DNA of 64,000 nucleotides from Arthrobacter sp. S39 (GTDB lineage Bacteria; Actinomycetota; Actinomycetes; Actinomycetales; Micrococcaceae): NCBI RefSeq assembly GCF_004320525.1, contig NZ_SIHX01000005.1, positions 62,001 to 126,000 of the forward strand, in the 5' to 3' direction. The notes beneath the pieces are model-generated. The model ran no database searches, was not told the origin of the DNA, and saw only the letters and a list, made by a program, of their open reading frames with translations. This document shows, in pieces, positions 8,229-16,154 of this stretch; the first letter of the stretch is position 1, and every line of letters begins with the position of its first letter. Made by a program: the position numbers and the translations under genes.

Positions 8229-9607
8229 CGTTTTCGCACACAGATGAAGGGACGGACGAGGCCGTCTGGGCTGCCAGCGGCCTCGCCGGCCTCGCTGAAT
8301 TGCCGCTTGCCCCGGAGGAGCTGGCCGGTATGAGGTTTGTGGTCCTGGCGGCCCACCCCGATGACGAGACGCTCGGTGCCGGCGGGCTGCTGGCGCGGCT
8401 GCACACCCTTGGGGCCGACGTCGACGTTGTATTGTGCACCGCGGGCGAGGGGTCGCATCCCTACTCCAAAACAGTCTCCCCGGACCAGCTGGGGACCACC
8501 CGCGTCAACGAGTTCGGGGCGGCCCTGGCCGCGCTGGGGCATGCCGGGAACTGGCGCTACCTGGGCCTGCCGGATGGTGGCCTTGCCGGGCACGTCGTCG
8601 AGGTCACCGCCGGCCTGCGTGAGGCCCTTAGCCGCCACGCCGGCCCGCCGGAACAGCTGGTGATTGTGGCTCCGTACCGTGCCGACGGCCACACGGACCA
8701 CGACGCCCTGGGCGCGGCCGCGGCGCAGGTGGCGCTCGACGGCGGCCACGCGCTGCTCGAATACCCCATCTGGTACTGGCTGTGGGCAACGCCGGCCCAC
8801 CCCGAGTGGGAGTCCTGGGTGCGGTTGCCGCTGGACCGCGCGGCACAGGAGGCCAAAGCGGCGGCGATGGGTGCCCACGCCAGCCAGGTGCTCCCGCTAT
8901 CGCCCCAGCCGGGCGACGAAGCGTTGCTGGGCGTTAGGTTCCTTCGGCATTTTGACCGCCCGTTTGAGGCGTTCGCCTGGACGCCTGCAGCCGGCGGTGC
9001 CTCTGCCCCGCACAGCAGCGCGGATGCCGAACGGATCTTTGACGAGGTCCATTCAGCCTCCGAAGATCCTTGGAAATACACCACCAGCTGGTACGAACGC
9101 CGAAAACGCGCCCTGACCCTGGCCGCACTGCCGCAGGAGTACTACCGTTCCGGCCTCGAGATCGGCTGTTCCATCGGCACGCTCAGCCTTGAGCTTGCGG
9201 ACCGCTGTACCAGTCTCCTCGCCGTGGATGCCAGCAGCACGGCGCTGGAGCAGGCCGCGGCCAGGCTGGCCCCGTTCCCCGGCGTGGCCACCCGACAGCT
9301 CACCCTTCCGGGGGAGTGGCCGGACGGCACCTTTGACCTGGTAGTGGTCTCCGAAGTGGGCTACTACCTGTCGCCGGCCGAGCTGGCGCTCCTCCTGGAT
9401 CGCATCGAGGCGTCACTGGAGCCCGGGGGCATACTCCTGCTGTGCCACTGGCGGCATCCCGTCTCCGGCTGGGAGCTCGACGGCGAGACCGTCCACACGC
9501 TCGCGCGGGACCGCTTGGGCTGGCCTGCCGCGGGCCTCTACCGGGAGCGGGACTTTGTGCTGGAAACCCTGGTGGCGCCTCTGGACTCCACCAGTGCGGA
9601 GCCGTGA
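8222..9607 (+). CDS. bifunctional PIG-L deacetylase / class I SAM methyltransferase
   Basis: A 461-residue fusion. Residues about 38-260 form a PIG-L/LmbE deacetylase domain, with the zinc motif AAHPDDE (His45, Asp47, Asp48) and a later metal His in RADGHTDHDALGA. Such domains remove N-acetyl groups from GlcNAc-type sugars, as in mycothiol or GPI synthesis. Residues about 280-450 form a NodS-like methyltransferase: YYRSGLEIGCSIGTLSLELA is the SAM motif, followed by LLAVDASSTALEQA and FDLVVVSEVGYYLSP. The gene begins with GTG at 8222, overlapping the preceding stop by 7 bp, and its own stop overlaps the glycosyltransferase ATG by 1 bp. Together this suggests deacetylation and N-methylation of one aminosugar substrate, which is inference. 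Confidence 0.88.
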   Translation: MVTFSHTDEGTDEAVWAASGLAGLAELPLAPEELAGMRFVVLAAHPDDETLGAGGLLARLHTLGADVDVVLCTAGEGSHPYSKTVSPDQLGTTRVNEFGAALAALGHAGNWRYLGLPDGGLAGHVVEVTAGLREALSRHAGPPEQLVIVAPYRADGHTDHDALGAAAAQVALDGGHALLEYPIWYWLWATPAHPEWESWVRLPLDRAAQEAKAAAMGAHASQVLPLSPQPGDEALLGVRFLRHFDRPFEAFAWTPAAGGASAPHSSADAERIFDEVHSASEDPWKYTTSWYERRKRALTLAALPQEYYRSGLEIGCSIGTLSLELADRCTSLLAVDASSTALEQAAARLAPFPGVATRQLTLPGEWPDGTFDLVVVSEVGYYLSPAELALLLDRIEASLEPGGILLLCHWRHPVSGWELDGETVHTLARDRLGWPAAGLYRERDFVLETLVAPLDSTSAEP

Positions 9608-10350
9608 TGGACCGCATCGGGCAGGTCGCCGTCGTCGTGCCGGTCCATAACGAGGAGCAGCACCTGGCCCGGGCCCTTGCCGGCATCCGCGCCGCGGCCA
9701 ACGCCCTGCAGGCGTGCCAGCCCGGCGTCGGGGTCACCGTTGTGGTTGTCCTGGACACCTGTACTGACAACTCCGGTGACATCGCGGCGCGGGCCGCGGC
9801 AGCGGATACGCGCATCACCCTTCTCCAGGTTGCCTTCCGGAGCGTGGGGAAAAGCCGCCGGGCGGGCATCGAAACGCTGCTGGCCGCTTGTCCACTGTCC
9901 TCGGGTGCTGCTTCCCGGCGGCTATGGCTGGCCAACACGGATGCTGATTCCTGCGTTCCTGCGAACTGGCTGCAGGGCCAGGTCGGCCTCGCGGACGCCG
10001 GGGCGGACGCCGTGCTCGGATCAGTGGAACCGGATCCGGCGGGCATGGACCCCGAGATCCTGCGTCGCTGGCATGCCAGGCACCCGTTTGAGGAGGACCA
10101 TGCCCACGTGTACGGAGCCAACTTTGGGGTGCGGGCTTCGGCGTACGAGCTGTCGGGTGGGTTTCCGCGCCAGCGCTCACACGAGGACCGCGCACTGGTG
10201 GAGACGCTGCGCCGGCGCGGGTTCACGGTCAGGGCCACCGACAGCATCCGCGTGCTGACGTCGGGCCGCATCCACGCGCGGGCTCCCCACGGTTTCGGCG
10301 CCTACCTTCTCGCCCTGGGGCTGGAACCGGCTGTGGCGGTCGAAGGCTGA
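9607..10350 (+). CDS. family 2 glycosyltransferase
   Basis: A 247-residue GT-A fold enzyme. The nucleotide-binding start VAVVVPVHNEEQHLARAL occupies residues 7-24, VVVVLDTCTDNSGDIA follows, and the DxD-type metal motif is ANTDADSCVP near residue 115. An acceptor/catalytic region EDRALVETLRRRGF lies toward the C-terminus. There are no membrane segments, so it acts on a cytosolic or membrane-surface acceptor using an activated sugar. The ATG at 9607 shares one base with the stop of the deacetylase/methyltransferase gene. As the last gene of the cluster it probably attaches a sugar that the other two enzymes modify. A hairpin at 10384-10415 lies just downstream. Confidence 0.85.
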   Translation: MDRIGQVAVVVPVHNEEQHLARALAGIRAAANALQACQPGVGVTVVVVLDTCTDNSGDIAARAAAADTRITLLQVAFRSVGKSRRAGIETLLAACPLSSGAASRRLWLANTDADSCVPANWLQGQVGLADAGADAVLGSVEPDPAGMDPEILRRWHARHPFEEDHAHVYGANFGVRASAYELSGGFPRQRSHEDRALVETLRRRGFTVRATDSIRVLTSGRIHARAPHGFGAYLLALGLEPAVAVEG

Positions 10351-10383
10351 TCCGGCCAAACGGATTGATTTAATCAAAAAAGA

Positions 10384-10415
10384 CCGGGACGGCACGTGCA
10401 TACCTGCCGTCCCGG
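10384..10415 (-). terminator. rho-independent terminator of csbD (possibly bidirectional)
   Basis: Perfect 11-bp inverted repeat (CCGGGACGGCA ... TGCCGTCCCGG) with a 10-base loop. The plus strand has AAAAAA directly to its left, which reads as a T-run for minus-strand transcripts. It lies between the converging glycosyltransferase and csbD genes, so it may also stop the plus-strand operon. Confidence 0.75.
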
Positions 10416-10439
10416 CCCGTGGGTCAGGTAATCAAAGGG

Positions 10440-10616
10440 TCAGTCCTTTTTGAAGGCGTCCTTGACCTTCTCGCCGGCCTGCTTCAGGTCCGCCTTGGAC
10501 TGGTCCATTTGTCCCTCGGCCTCAAGGCGCTCGTCGTCTGTCGCCTTGCCTGCGGCCTCTTTGGCCTTGCCGCCGAGCTTCTCGGCGGTGTTCTCGATTT
10601 TGTCATCCAAACCCAT
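10440..10616 (-). CDS. CsbD family stress protein
   Basis: A 58-residue, Lys/Glu/Ala-rich hydrophilic protein with the CsbD pattern: MGLDDKIENTAEKLGGKAKE, then AAGKATDDERLEAEGQMDQ, then KADLKQAGEKVKDAFKKD. CsbD proteins are small, abundant and general-stress-induced (SigmaB-controlled in Bacillus); their function is unclear. The longer frame from 10709 is rejected because the extension is not family-like and ATG 10616 starts exactly at the family N-terminus. It opens a stress-related block running to 16.9 kb. Confidence 0.88.
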   Translation of the reverse strand: MGLDDKIENTAEKLGGKAKEAAGKATDDERLEAEGQMDQSKADLKQAGEKVKDAFKKD

Positions 10617-10887
10617 GGTGATTCTCCCTACGGCTTGTTTGCGGCGGCGGAATGCCACCGATGATTCTTCCATGCTAGCCAGCAAGAGCGCGCGCCAACA
10701 GAGGCTCAAACGGGGAGAGACTACAAGAAACCGGATCGAGGGGGCCGACGGCGACTGGGGGGACTGGCCTCGGTCTCAGAAGAGGCCAACTCGCCGCCGA
10801 CCCCGTCTGACGCCCGTGCCCACGTGACACGGGCAAGCTAAATGGGGCTTGTCCTGTTTTGATTTTCCTCCTAGTTTGCGACCCTGC
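10617..10887. other. 271-bp spacer with no recognised gene
   Basis: The stretch between csbD and the brkB-like gene. It must contain the csbD promoter (minus strand). I see no convincing coding frame, tRNA or strong hairpin. The base composition is less GC-rich toward 10850-10880. Confidence 0.6.
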
Positions 10888-11967
10888 CTAGTCCTTCCGA
10901 TTCGCGTCCCTGTTGTGGCGCTCGCGGAGTTCACGGCCGTGCCGGATGTCTTCTTCCTCCTGCTTCTGCAGCTTCTCGCTCTTCTTCGTGTCGCGGGGCG
11001 GCAATTGGATCGTTTCCTCAGCCTTGATGCCGGCCTGGAGCTGGCGCCCACGCTCCATCTCGGCGTCAAACTCGGCACCGAACAGCAACGACATGTTCAG
11101 GATCCAGAGCCACAGGAGCATCACGATCACGCCGCCCAGGGCCCCGTAGGTCTTGTTGTAGTTGCCAAAGTTGGCCACGTAGAAGGCAAAGCCCAGCGAT
11201 GCCAGGACAAATATGACCAGGGCGATCAGGGAGCCGATACTCATCCACTTGAACTTGGGCTGCTTAACGTTCGGGGTGGCGTAGTAGAGGACCGCGATGA
11301 TCACGGTGACCAGGGCCACGATCACTGGCCACTTGGCCATGTTCCAGACGGTAAGGAAGGCTCCGCTCAGCCCGATGGCACCTCCTACTGCCTCCGAGAC
11401 TGGTCCGCTCAGGACCAGCATGCCGGCAAGAAGGGCCACAATGACCACGGCGAGCAGGGTCACTGCCAGCATCGTCCCGCGGAGCTTCACGAACGGCCGG
11501 CCCTCGTCCACTTCATAGATCCGGTTCATTGCCCGGCCGAACGCGCCCACATACCCGGAGGCTGACCACAGTGCGGTTGCCAGGCCGAGGAACAGGGTGA
11601 GCCCGGCGGCAGGAGAGGAAGCCAGCTCCTCCACCGGGCCGCTGACAGTAGCAACGGTGTCGGAGGGGGCGATGCCGCGAACGATCTCCAGCAGCACCGC
11701 CGTCGTCTTCTCCGGATCACCGAAAATCCCCACCAGCGAAACAAGTGCCAGGAGTGCCGGGAACAGGGATAGCACAGCGTAGTAGGTGAGGGCGGCGGCA
11801 AGGTCGGGGCATTGGTCTTTGGAGAACTCCCGCAGGGTCTTCTTGGCGATGTACTTCCAGGACGGCTTGTTGACGTCCGTGGGACTGTCTGGCTTGCGGG
11901 GATCGTCCGGTGCCGGGGCTTGGGCCGCCTTGGCAGTGCTGGTTTCTGAAGAATCATGAGGTGTCAT
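10888..11967 (-). CDS. YihY/BrkB family inner membrane protein
   Basis: A 359-residue polytopic protein. After a Pro/Asp-rich hydrophilic N-terminus of about 40 residues comes the family hallmark DLAAALTYYAVLSLFPALLA, with its first membrane helix. Further helices follow around LTLFLGLATALWSASGYVGAF, the TMLAVTLLAVVIVALLAGML region, KWPVIVALVTVIIAVLYYATP, and the last two around LIALVIFVLASLGFAF and VIVMLLWLWILNMSLLFGAEFD. A charged tail rich in Arg/Glu/Lys closes it. The family was once mis-named ribonuclease BN and is now considered a transporter or envelope protein of unknown substrate. It lies in the same direction as the DUF3618 operon but is separated from it by a strong terminator. Confidence 0.9.
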   Translation of the reverse strand: MTPHDSSETSTAKAAQAPAPDDPRKPDSPTDVNKPSWKYIAKKTLREFSKDQCPDLAAALTYYAVLSLFPALLALVSLVGIFGDPEKTTAVLLEIVRGIAPSDTVATVSGPVEELASSPAAGLTLFLGLATALWSASGYVGAFGRAMNRIYEVDEGRPFVKLRGTMLAVTLLAVVIVALLAGMLVLSGPVSEAVGGAIGLSGAFLTVWNMAKWPVIVALVTVIIAVLYYATPNVKQPKFKWMSIGSLIALVIFVLASLGFAFYVANFGNYNKTYGALGGVIVMLLWLWILNMSLLFGAEFDAEMERGRQLQAGIKAEETIQLPPRDTKKSEKLQKQEEEDIRHGRELRERHNRDANRKD

Positions 11968-12005
11968 GGGGGTCCTCTCCCGCGATGAAAACTGGAGCTG
12001 AAAAA

Positions 12006-12051
12006 CAGACAGGCCGGCGCCGCCGGGGGAGGCGGGGAGCCGGCCTGTCTG
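12006..12051 (-). terminator. strong terminator of the DUF3618 operon
   Basis: Perfect 13-bp stem, CAGACAGGCCGGC and its complement, separated by a 20-base G-rich loop. AAAAA lies immediately to the left on the plus strand, giving a U-run on minus-strand RNA. It sits 11 bp past the stop of the DUF3618 gene. Confidence 0.85.
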
Positions 12052-12062
12052 CTGGTTAGGGG

Positions 12063-12692
12063 TCAGGCGTTTTGGACGTGGTCCTTGGCGTCTGTGGCTC
12101 TGTCTCGTACGTCTGCGGCGGCGTATTGGCCTTCGGTTTTGACGTGTTCGGCGGCGTCGGTGGCGGTGGCCTTGACGTTTTCCATGGCTTCCTGGGCTGG
12201 TTCCTTCAACCCTTGGGCCACGTCCTTGGCGGCCTCGGTCAGCTCGGTGGTCAGCGGTTCGGCCGCGTTTTTGAGGGCGTCGGCTGTTTCGCGTTCCTTC
12301 TCGCTCGCCGGGATGAGGGAGGAGAGCAGCATGCCTGCGCCGAAGGCGATGAGGCCTGCGGCCAGGGGGTTGCCCTGCGTTTTGGCTTTGACCTGGGCCG
12401 GGGCTTCGCCGATCGCGTGGCCGGCGTCGCCGAGGGTGGAGCCGACGGCGTCACCGGCGTGGCCCATGGCGTTGCCGGTGTGTCCTGTGCCGGTGTGGAT
12501 GTTGGCGTTGGCGTGGTCGGCTGCTCCCATGACTTTCTCCTTCACGCCGAAGACGGCGTCCCTGACCTTGTCGGTCTGGCGGTGGACGATGTTGGACGGG
12601 GTGACTTTGTCGGCCACGGCGTCGACGTTGGTGCCGAGCCGGGCTCGGGTTGCTTCTATGTCTGAACGGATTGCGTCCGGGTTCTCGCTCAT
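12063..12692 (-). CDS. DUF3618 domain protein, envelope stress-type
   Basis: A 209-residue Ala/Lys/Glu-rich protein. The first 50 residues are the DUF3618 domain (NPDAIRSDIEATRARLGTNV, then DAVADKVTPSNIVHRQTDKV). A His/Gly-rich linker repeats HTGNAMGHAGDAVGSTLGDAGHA. One short membrane helix follows (LAAGLIAFGAGMLLSSLIP), and then a long helical tail with LEA-like repeats such as KEPAQEAMENVKATATDAAEHV. It is the third gene of a minus-strand operon (14166 to 12063), with 1-4 bp overlaps. Proteins of this kind in actinobacteria sit with holin-like DUF1469 proteins and are thought to protect or organise the membrane under stress; no biochemical role is proven. Confidence 0.87.
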   Translation of the reverse strand: MSENPDAIRSDIEATRARLGTNVDAVADKVTPSNIVHRQTDKVRDAVFGVKEKVMGAADHANANIHTGTGHTGNAMGHAGDAVGSTLGDAGHAIGEAPAQVKAKTQGNPLAAGLIAFGAGMLLSSLIPASEKERETADALKNAAEPLTTELTEAAKDVAQGLKEPAQEAMENVKATATDAAEHVKTEGQYAAADVRDRATDAKDHVQNA

Positions 12693-13120
12693 CGTTTTAC
12701 CTCACCGGGTTTCAGGGTTGGGGGGATTTCTGAAAGGGTTTCGCCTGTCTGGGGCAGGCCTTTGACCTGCTTGAGTTCGCTCCGGCCGATGGAGGCCAGA
12801 ACGGCGGCGATGATGCCCCAGATCAGGGCGACGACGACGGCGGACCAGCCCAGTCCCATCAGCGCGCCCAGGGCGTACCAGAGCGCGATGGAGAGGAAGA
12901 GGAGCACGAAGTGCCCGGCCACGCCCGCGCCGGCAAGCATGCCGCCGCCTTTGCCGGCCTTCGTGGCTGACTGTTTCAGTTCGGCCTTGGCGAGTTCGAC
13001 CTCCTGGCGCATCAGCGTGGACAGGTCACGGGTCACCTCACCGAGCAGGTCACCCAGGGAGGTGTTGTCCGCCTTCGCATGCGCCGCCGAAGCAGGAGTT
13101 TCCGGCATTTGCGTGCTCAT
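12689..13120 (-). CDS. holin-like DUF1469 (Actinobacterial holin III/YqjE) protein
   Basis: A 143-residue protein with a soluble helix (LGDLLGEVTRDLSTLMRQEV, then ELAKAELKQSATKAGKGGG) followed by two membrane segments (AGVAGHFVLLFLSIALWYAL and SAVVVALIWGIIAAVLASIG). A short polar tail follows. This is the pattern of phage-holin-family DUF1469 proteins, which in bacterial chromosomes accompany DUF3618 proteins. It is unlikely to be a lysis protein here: no endolysin or phage genes are near. Its ends overlap the upstream gene by 1 bp and the downstream gene by 4 bp, so it is translated as part of the operon. A longer frame from 13240 is a shadow of the upstream gene. Confidence 0.85.
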   Translation of the reverse strand: MSTQMPETPASAAHAKADNTSLGDLLGEVTRDLSTLMRQEVELAKAELKQSATKAGKGGGMLAGAGVAGHFVLLFLSIALWYALGALMGLGWSAVVVALIWGIIAAVLASIGRSELKQVKGLPQTGETLSEIPPTLKPGEVKR

Positions 13121-14166
13121 CACGGCCTGCCAGCCTGGCCGTCCGTCGACCGGTCCCTGGTGAGGGGGTCGCTGCCCATGGGGTCGTCGGCAAGGTCGCG
13201 GTCCCGGAGCGGATCGTCGGCTAGCCGGTTGCCTGACCACGGATCTTCTACCAGTTGCGGGCTGTCCAGCGGGCTGGCCGCGCTGGTGGTGCCGGCGTAA
13301 CCGGTCTCTCCGGCATAGCCCGGAGAGCCGCCGTCGAACCCGGCCGTTGTGGTGGCCGGCCCGGGAACCTGTACGGGGGGAGGTGGAACGGCCCCGCCGG
13401 AGGGGGTGTAACCGCCAGGGCCGCCGCTGTAGCTGTCGCTGCTGTATTGGCTGCCGTACTGGCTGCCGTACTGGCTGGGTGAGCCGTTTGCGCCGGAGCC
13501 GTATTCGCCGGTGCTGCGCGCCGCCGTCGTGCTTGACTCCGGTGCGCCCGCGCTCAGGCTGCGGGTGAGCCTCCCGGCCAGGACTCCGGCGCCTGCGGCG
13601 AGAAGCAGGAACGTGCCGGGACGCTGCCGGGCGAAGGACTTGACTTCGTCCAGGAGCGATCCGGGATCGCGCCCGTCCAGCCAGGAGGCCACGGACGAGG
13701 ACCGGTCGGCTGCCTGGCGGACCAGGTCGCTGGCGACGCCAGGCTGGTCGGAAGCCCGGGCCATGGCATGCAGCTCGTCTGAGATGGACCGAAGCCCGCT
13801 GGCAACCTTCTGCTGCTGGGCACCGGCCTGGTGGGTGAGGTCGGTACGGGCCTGGTACAGCAGGTCCTTGGCGTTGGACTTGACCTCGGAAGCCACATTT
13901 GCGGCCTCCGTCTTGGCCGTTTCGGCTACGTTTTGCGCGGAGTCCTTCGCGGTACGGGCAACATCGCCGGCCTCATCCTTCACGGCGTCTTTCATGGCGT
14001 CCTTGCGGGACGTCCCGTCGACGTCGCCGGAGGAATAGGGGCTGCCCGCCAGGGGAGTGGGCTGCGCGGCGGCGGGGAACGTGGTGGCGCTCCGCTCTCC
14101 AGTGCTCAATGGATTGGCCGGCGGTACCGTGTTGGTGCTGTCCGCGGGCCATTGGTTCTCTGTCAT
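13120..14166 (-). CDS. membrane-anchored stress/envelope protein with Gly-Tyr-Ser repeats
   Basis: A 348-residue first gene of the DUF3618 operon. The N-terminal 60 residues are disordered. Residues about 60-105 have apolipoprotein/LEA-like repeats (KDEAGDVARTAKDSAQNVAE, then TAKTEAANVASEVKSNAKD). A helical part around LRSISDELHAMARASDQPG leads to one short membrane helix (PGTFLLLAAGAGVLAGRLT). The C-terminal third is low-complexity: a QYGSQYGSQYSS repeat and Gly/Pro-rich stretches, ending in repeated LADDPLRDRDLADDP motifs. This architecture is common beside DUF3618/DUF1469 genes in Micrococcaceae, but I know no function. It starts divergently from the gene at 14354, with AT-rich intergenic DNA holding possible regulator sites. 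Confidence 0.8.
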   Translation of the reverse strand: MTENQWPADSTNTVPPANPLSTGERSATTFPAAAQPTPLAGSPYSSGDVDGTSRKDAMKDAVKDEAGDVARTAKDSAQNVAETAKTEAANVASEVKSNAKDLLYQARTDLTHQAGAQQQKVASGLRSISDELHAMARASDQPGVASDLVRQAADRSSSVASWLDGRDPGSLLDEVKSFARQRPGTFLLLAAGAGVLAGRLTRSLSAGAPESSTTAARSTGEYGSGANGSPSQYGSQYGSQYSSDSYSGGPGGYTPSGGAVPPPPVQVPGPATTTAGFDGGSPGYAGETGYAGTTSAASPLDSPQLVEDPWSGNRLADDPLRDRDLADDPMGSDPLTRDRSTDGQAGRP

Positions 14167-14231
14167 CTTTGCTCTCTCTTTCCAAGAAGGCCGGTTGTTG
14201 ATTAAGAACCAGCGATACTGGCCGTAAAATA

Positions 14232-14268
14232 GTAAGCATGATTACCAACAGATAGTAAGTACCCTTGG
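14232..14268. promoter_or_regulatory. paired GTAAG-N4 half-palindromes in the divergent stress promoter region
   Basis: Two similar sites occur 23 bases apart (GTAAGCATGATTAC at 14232-14245 and GTAAGTACCCTTGG at 14255-14268) in the AT-rich gap between the genes starting at 14166 and 14354. They resemble the perfect NTAAG-N4-CTTAN palindromes before dps and the sigma factor. A shared stress regulator or promoter element is inferred. Confidence 0.4.
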
Positions 14269-14353
14269 TAAATAACTTTATGCAAGTTCCGGACGGCCAG
14301 TTTCTGTGGGCATCTGCCGGGCCGGCATAACAACATAGGAAGAGGTGGGTGGC

Positions 14354-14947
14354 GTGGAACCATGGGTTTGGGTGGTAGTGGCAATCGTTGTGGTGGTGCT
14401 GATTGTGTTGCTTCTGGTGACGGGGCAGCGCCGTAAGGCAATCCAGCAGAAGCGGGATGAGTCGCACCGCGAGAAGGCGGCCGAGATCCGCCGCAAGGCC
14501 GAGGACATTGAACTGGATGCCCGCGAAAACGAGGCACGGGCCACGCGTGCCAGGGCCGACGCCGAGCAGGCCCAGGTGGAAGCCGCCAGGCTGCGTCAGG
14601 AAGCCGAGAAGAGGGCGGCTGAGGCACAGTCCCTGCGTGGCGATGTTGCCGAGCACACCAGGAAGGCGGACGCCGTCGACCCGGATGTTGAGACCCGCCG
14701 ACTGCGAGAGCGTTCGCAGGACGGCGACGTCCCGCAGTCCCGGGACGCCCAGGTCACCCGCGACGACGACGCGCGCATGGCCGACCCGGCACCCAGGGAT
14801 GACGCGCGTACGGCGGCTCCCCGAGCAGGCGACTCCCGTATCGACAATGCGCGCACTGCCGAGGCCCGTGCCGAGGAAGCCCGCGCTGACGAGGTCCGCA
14901 GGAACGAGGTTCGCGCAGACCGCGACAATCCGCGTTCAGGAATCTAG
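14354..14947 (+). CDS. membrane-anchored coiled-coil protein
   Basis: About 197 residues. One N-terminal membrane helix (PWVWVVVAIVVVVLIVLLLV) is followed by a long, highly charged region. Residues about 30-100 form a predicted coiled coil rich in Arg/Lys/Glu/Ala (EKAAEIRRKAEDIELDAREN; QAQVEAARLRQEAEKRAAEA). The tail is disordered, with repeated DDAR/EARAEEARADEVR units. The GTG at 14354 is chosen because GAGG lies 8 bases upstream; a GTG at 14345 is too close to it. It is divergent from the DUF3618 operon and probably shares its regulation. It looks like an envelope scaffold protein; no enzymatic motif is visible. Confidence 0.75.
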   Translation: MEPWVWVVVAIVVVVLIVLLLVTGQRRKAIQQKRDESHREKAAEIRRKAEDIELDARENEARATRARADAEQAQVEAARLRQEAEKRAAEAQSLRGDVAEHTRKADAVDPDVETRRLRERSQDGDVPQSRDAQVTRDDDARMADPAPRDDARTAAPRAGDSRIDNARTAEARAEEARADEVRRNEVRADRDNPRSGI

Positions 14948-14971
14948 TCCCGCGTAACTAGTCCGGGGGAG

Positions 14972-16009
14972 TCAGTCCCGTGGCTTCAGTACGGGGGAAG
15001 GTGCAACGCCTTCCCCCGCTGCCATGCCGTCCAGCAGTTGTGCGATCGCATCGACGGACGACACTTTGGGCTCCCAGCCGAGCAGCCGGCGCGCCCGCCC
15101 GGTATCCATGACGGGCGCGCCGGCGGCCATATCAATCCAGCCCGCGTCCGTGGGCTGGATGCGGAGCTTCCACGTCAGTCCGGCCAGCCCACGGAGCAGG
15201 GCCATCGGGATGGGCAGGATCCGGCGCGCATGCAGGAGCCTGGCCAGCTCCTGCGGCGTGACCGCCGGTTCGGCGGCGATGTTGAAGGCCCCCGACTCGC
15301 GGCGGTCCAGCACGCGCCAGTATGCCTCGGCAACGTCGTCGGCGTGGACGGCCTGGAATATCAGGTCGTCCGGGGCCGGCAGGATCGGAATCTTCAGCCG
15401 CCGCGGCAGCAGCCGGGGGATCAGCGGGCCCAGGAAGTACCGTCCGATTTCGCTTCCGGCATTGCGCTGGAAGGTGAGGCCCGGCCGGAGCCTGGCCACC
15501 CGGACGTCCGGATGGTCCGCCGCGAACCGGTCAAGCAGGGTTTCCTGCTCGGCCTTGTGCCTGCTGTAATGCGAGCCGGGTATCCCCGTGGCCGGCCAGG
15601 ACTCGTCGGTCCTCCGGTCCTTGGGGGCCCTGCTGTAGGCGCCCACCGATGAGGCGCAGACAATATGCCCCACCCCGGATTGCCCGGCTGCCTCCAGGAC
15701 ATTGGCCGTCCCGGTGACATTTGTCCGGAACAGCTGTTCCAGATCGCGGTTGGGCTGGAGTTGCCAGGCCAGGTGGACCACCGCGTCCACGCCCGTCAGT
15801 GCTGTCCGAAGCCGCTGGAAGTCGGCGTCGGCGCCGATATCCAGGGTGTGCCACTCGACGCCCCGGTACGGTGCCCGTGAGGTGTCCGGAAGCCTTCGGC
15901 TGATGCCCACCAGTTCCAGGGATCCGGGCTTTGATTCGAGTTGGCGGTGGAGATTGCGGAGGACTGCGGTCCCCACGTTTCCGCTTGCTCCGGTAATGGC
16001 GATTCGCAT
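14972..16009 (-). CDS. NAD-dependent epimerase/dehydratase (extended SDR)
   Basis: A 345-residue Rossmann enzyme. It starts MRIAITGASGNVGTAVLRNL, with the TGxxGxxG nucleotide motif at residues 6-12. DAVVHLAW matches the conserved strand, and HIVCASSVGAYSRAPKD plus the catalytic YxxxK (YSRHK) follow. The C-terminal half has the substrate-domain pattern of UDP-sugar or NDP-sugar epimerases (VHADDVAEAYWRVLDRRESG, AFNIAAEPAVTPQELARLL). ATG 16009 is the start of the Rossmann strand; a longer frame to 16051 adds nothing family-like. It converges on the coiled-coil gene and is divergent from the sigma factor. The sugar or lipid substrate is unknown. Confidence 0.87.
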   Translation of the reverse strand: MRIAITGASGNVGTAVLRNLHRQLESKPGSLELVGISRRLPDTSRAPYRGVEWHTLDIGADADFQRLRTALTGVDAVVHLAWQLQPNRDLEQLFRTNVTGTANVLEAAGQSGVGHIVCASSVGAYSRAPKDRRTDESWPATGIPGSHYSRHKAEQETLLDRFAADHPDVRVARLRPGLTFQRNAGSEIGRYFLGPLIPRLLPRRLKIPILPAPDDLIFQAVHADDVAEAYWRVLDRRESGAFNIAAEPAVTPQELARLLHARRILPIPMALLRGLAGLTWKLRIQPTDAGWIDMAAGAPVMDTGRARRLLGWEPKVSSVDAIAQLLDGMAAGEGVAPSPVLKPRD

Positions 16010-16080
16010 AGCAGGATTCTCCCTTCGCGTGGCTGTCTGCGCCACCTGCACATCGAGCCTATCTCCGGAAGCATTGTTTA

Positions 16081-16094
16081 ATAAGCAGCCTTAT
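16081..16094. promoter_or_regulatory. inverted motif ATAAG-N4-CTTAT before sigma factor gene
   Basis: Perfect 5-bp arms with a CAGC spacer, 61 bases before ATG 16155. It matches the arrangement at 6490-6503 upstream of dps. It may be a regulator site or the signature of a sigma-factor-dependent promoter and would make sigma expression part of the same response. Inference. Confidence 0.4.
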
Positions 16095-16154
16095 GATTTC
16101 CTGCTTCTAAGTCTTGCCGCAGGCTTTCGGACCCAGACCGAGGAATCCACGACA

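Noticed and set aside
12689..13120. Phage holin and so a prophage remnant
   Set aside because: No endolysin, capsid, integrase or attachment repeats nearby; the DUF1469 gene is embedded in a cellular stress operon.
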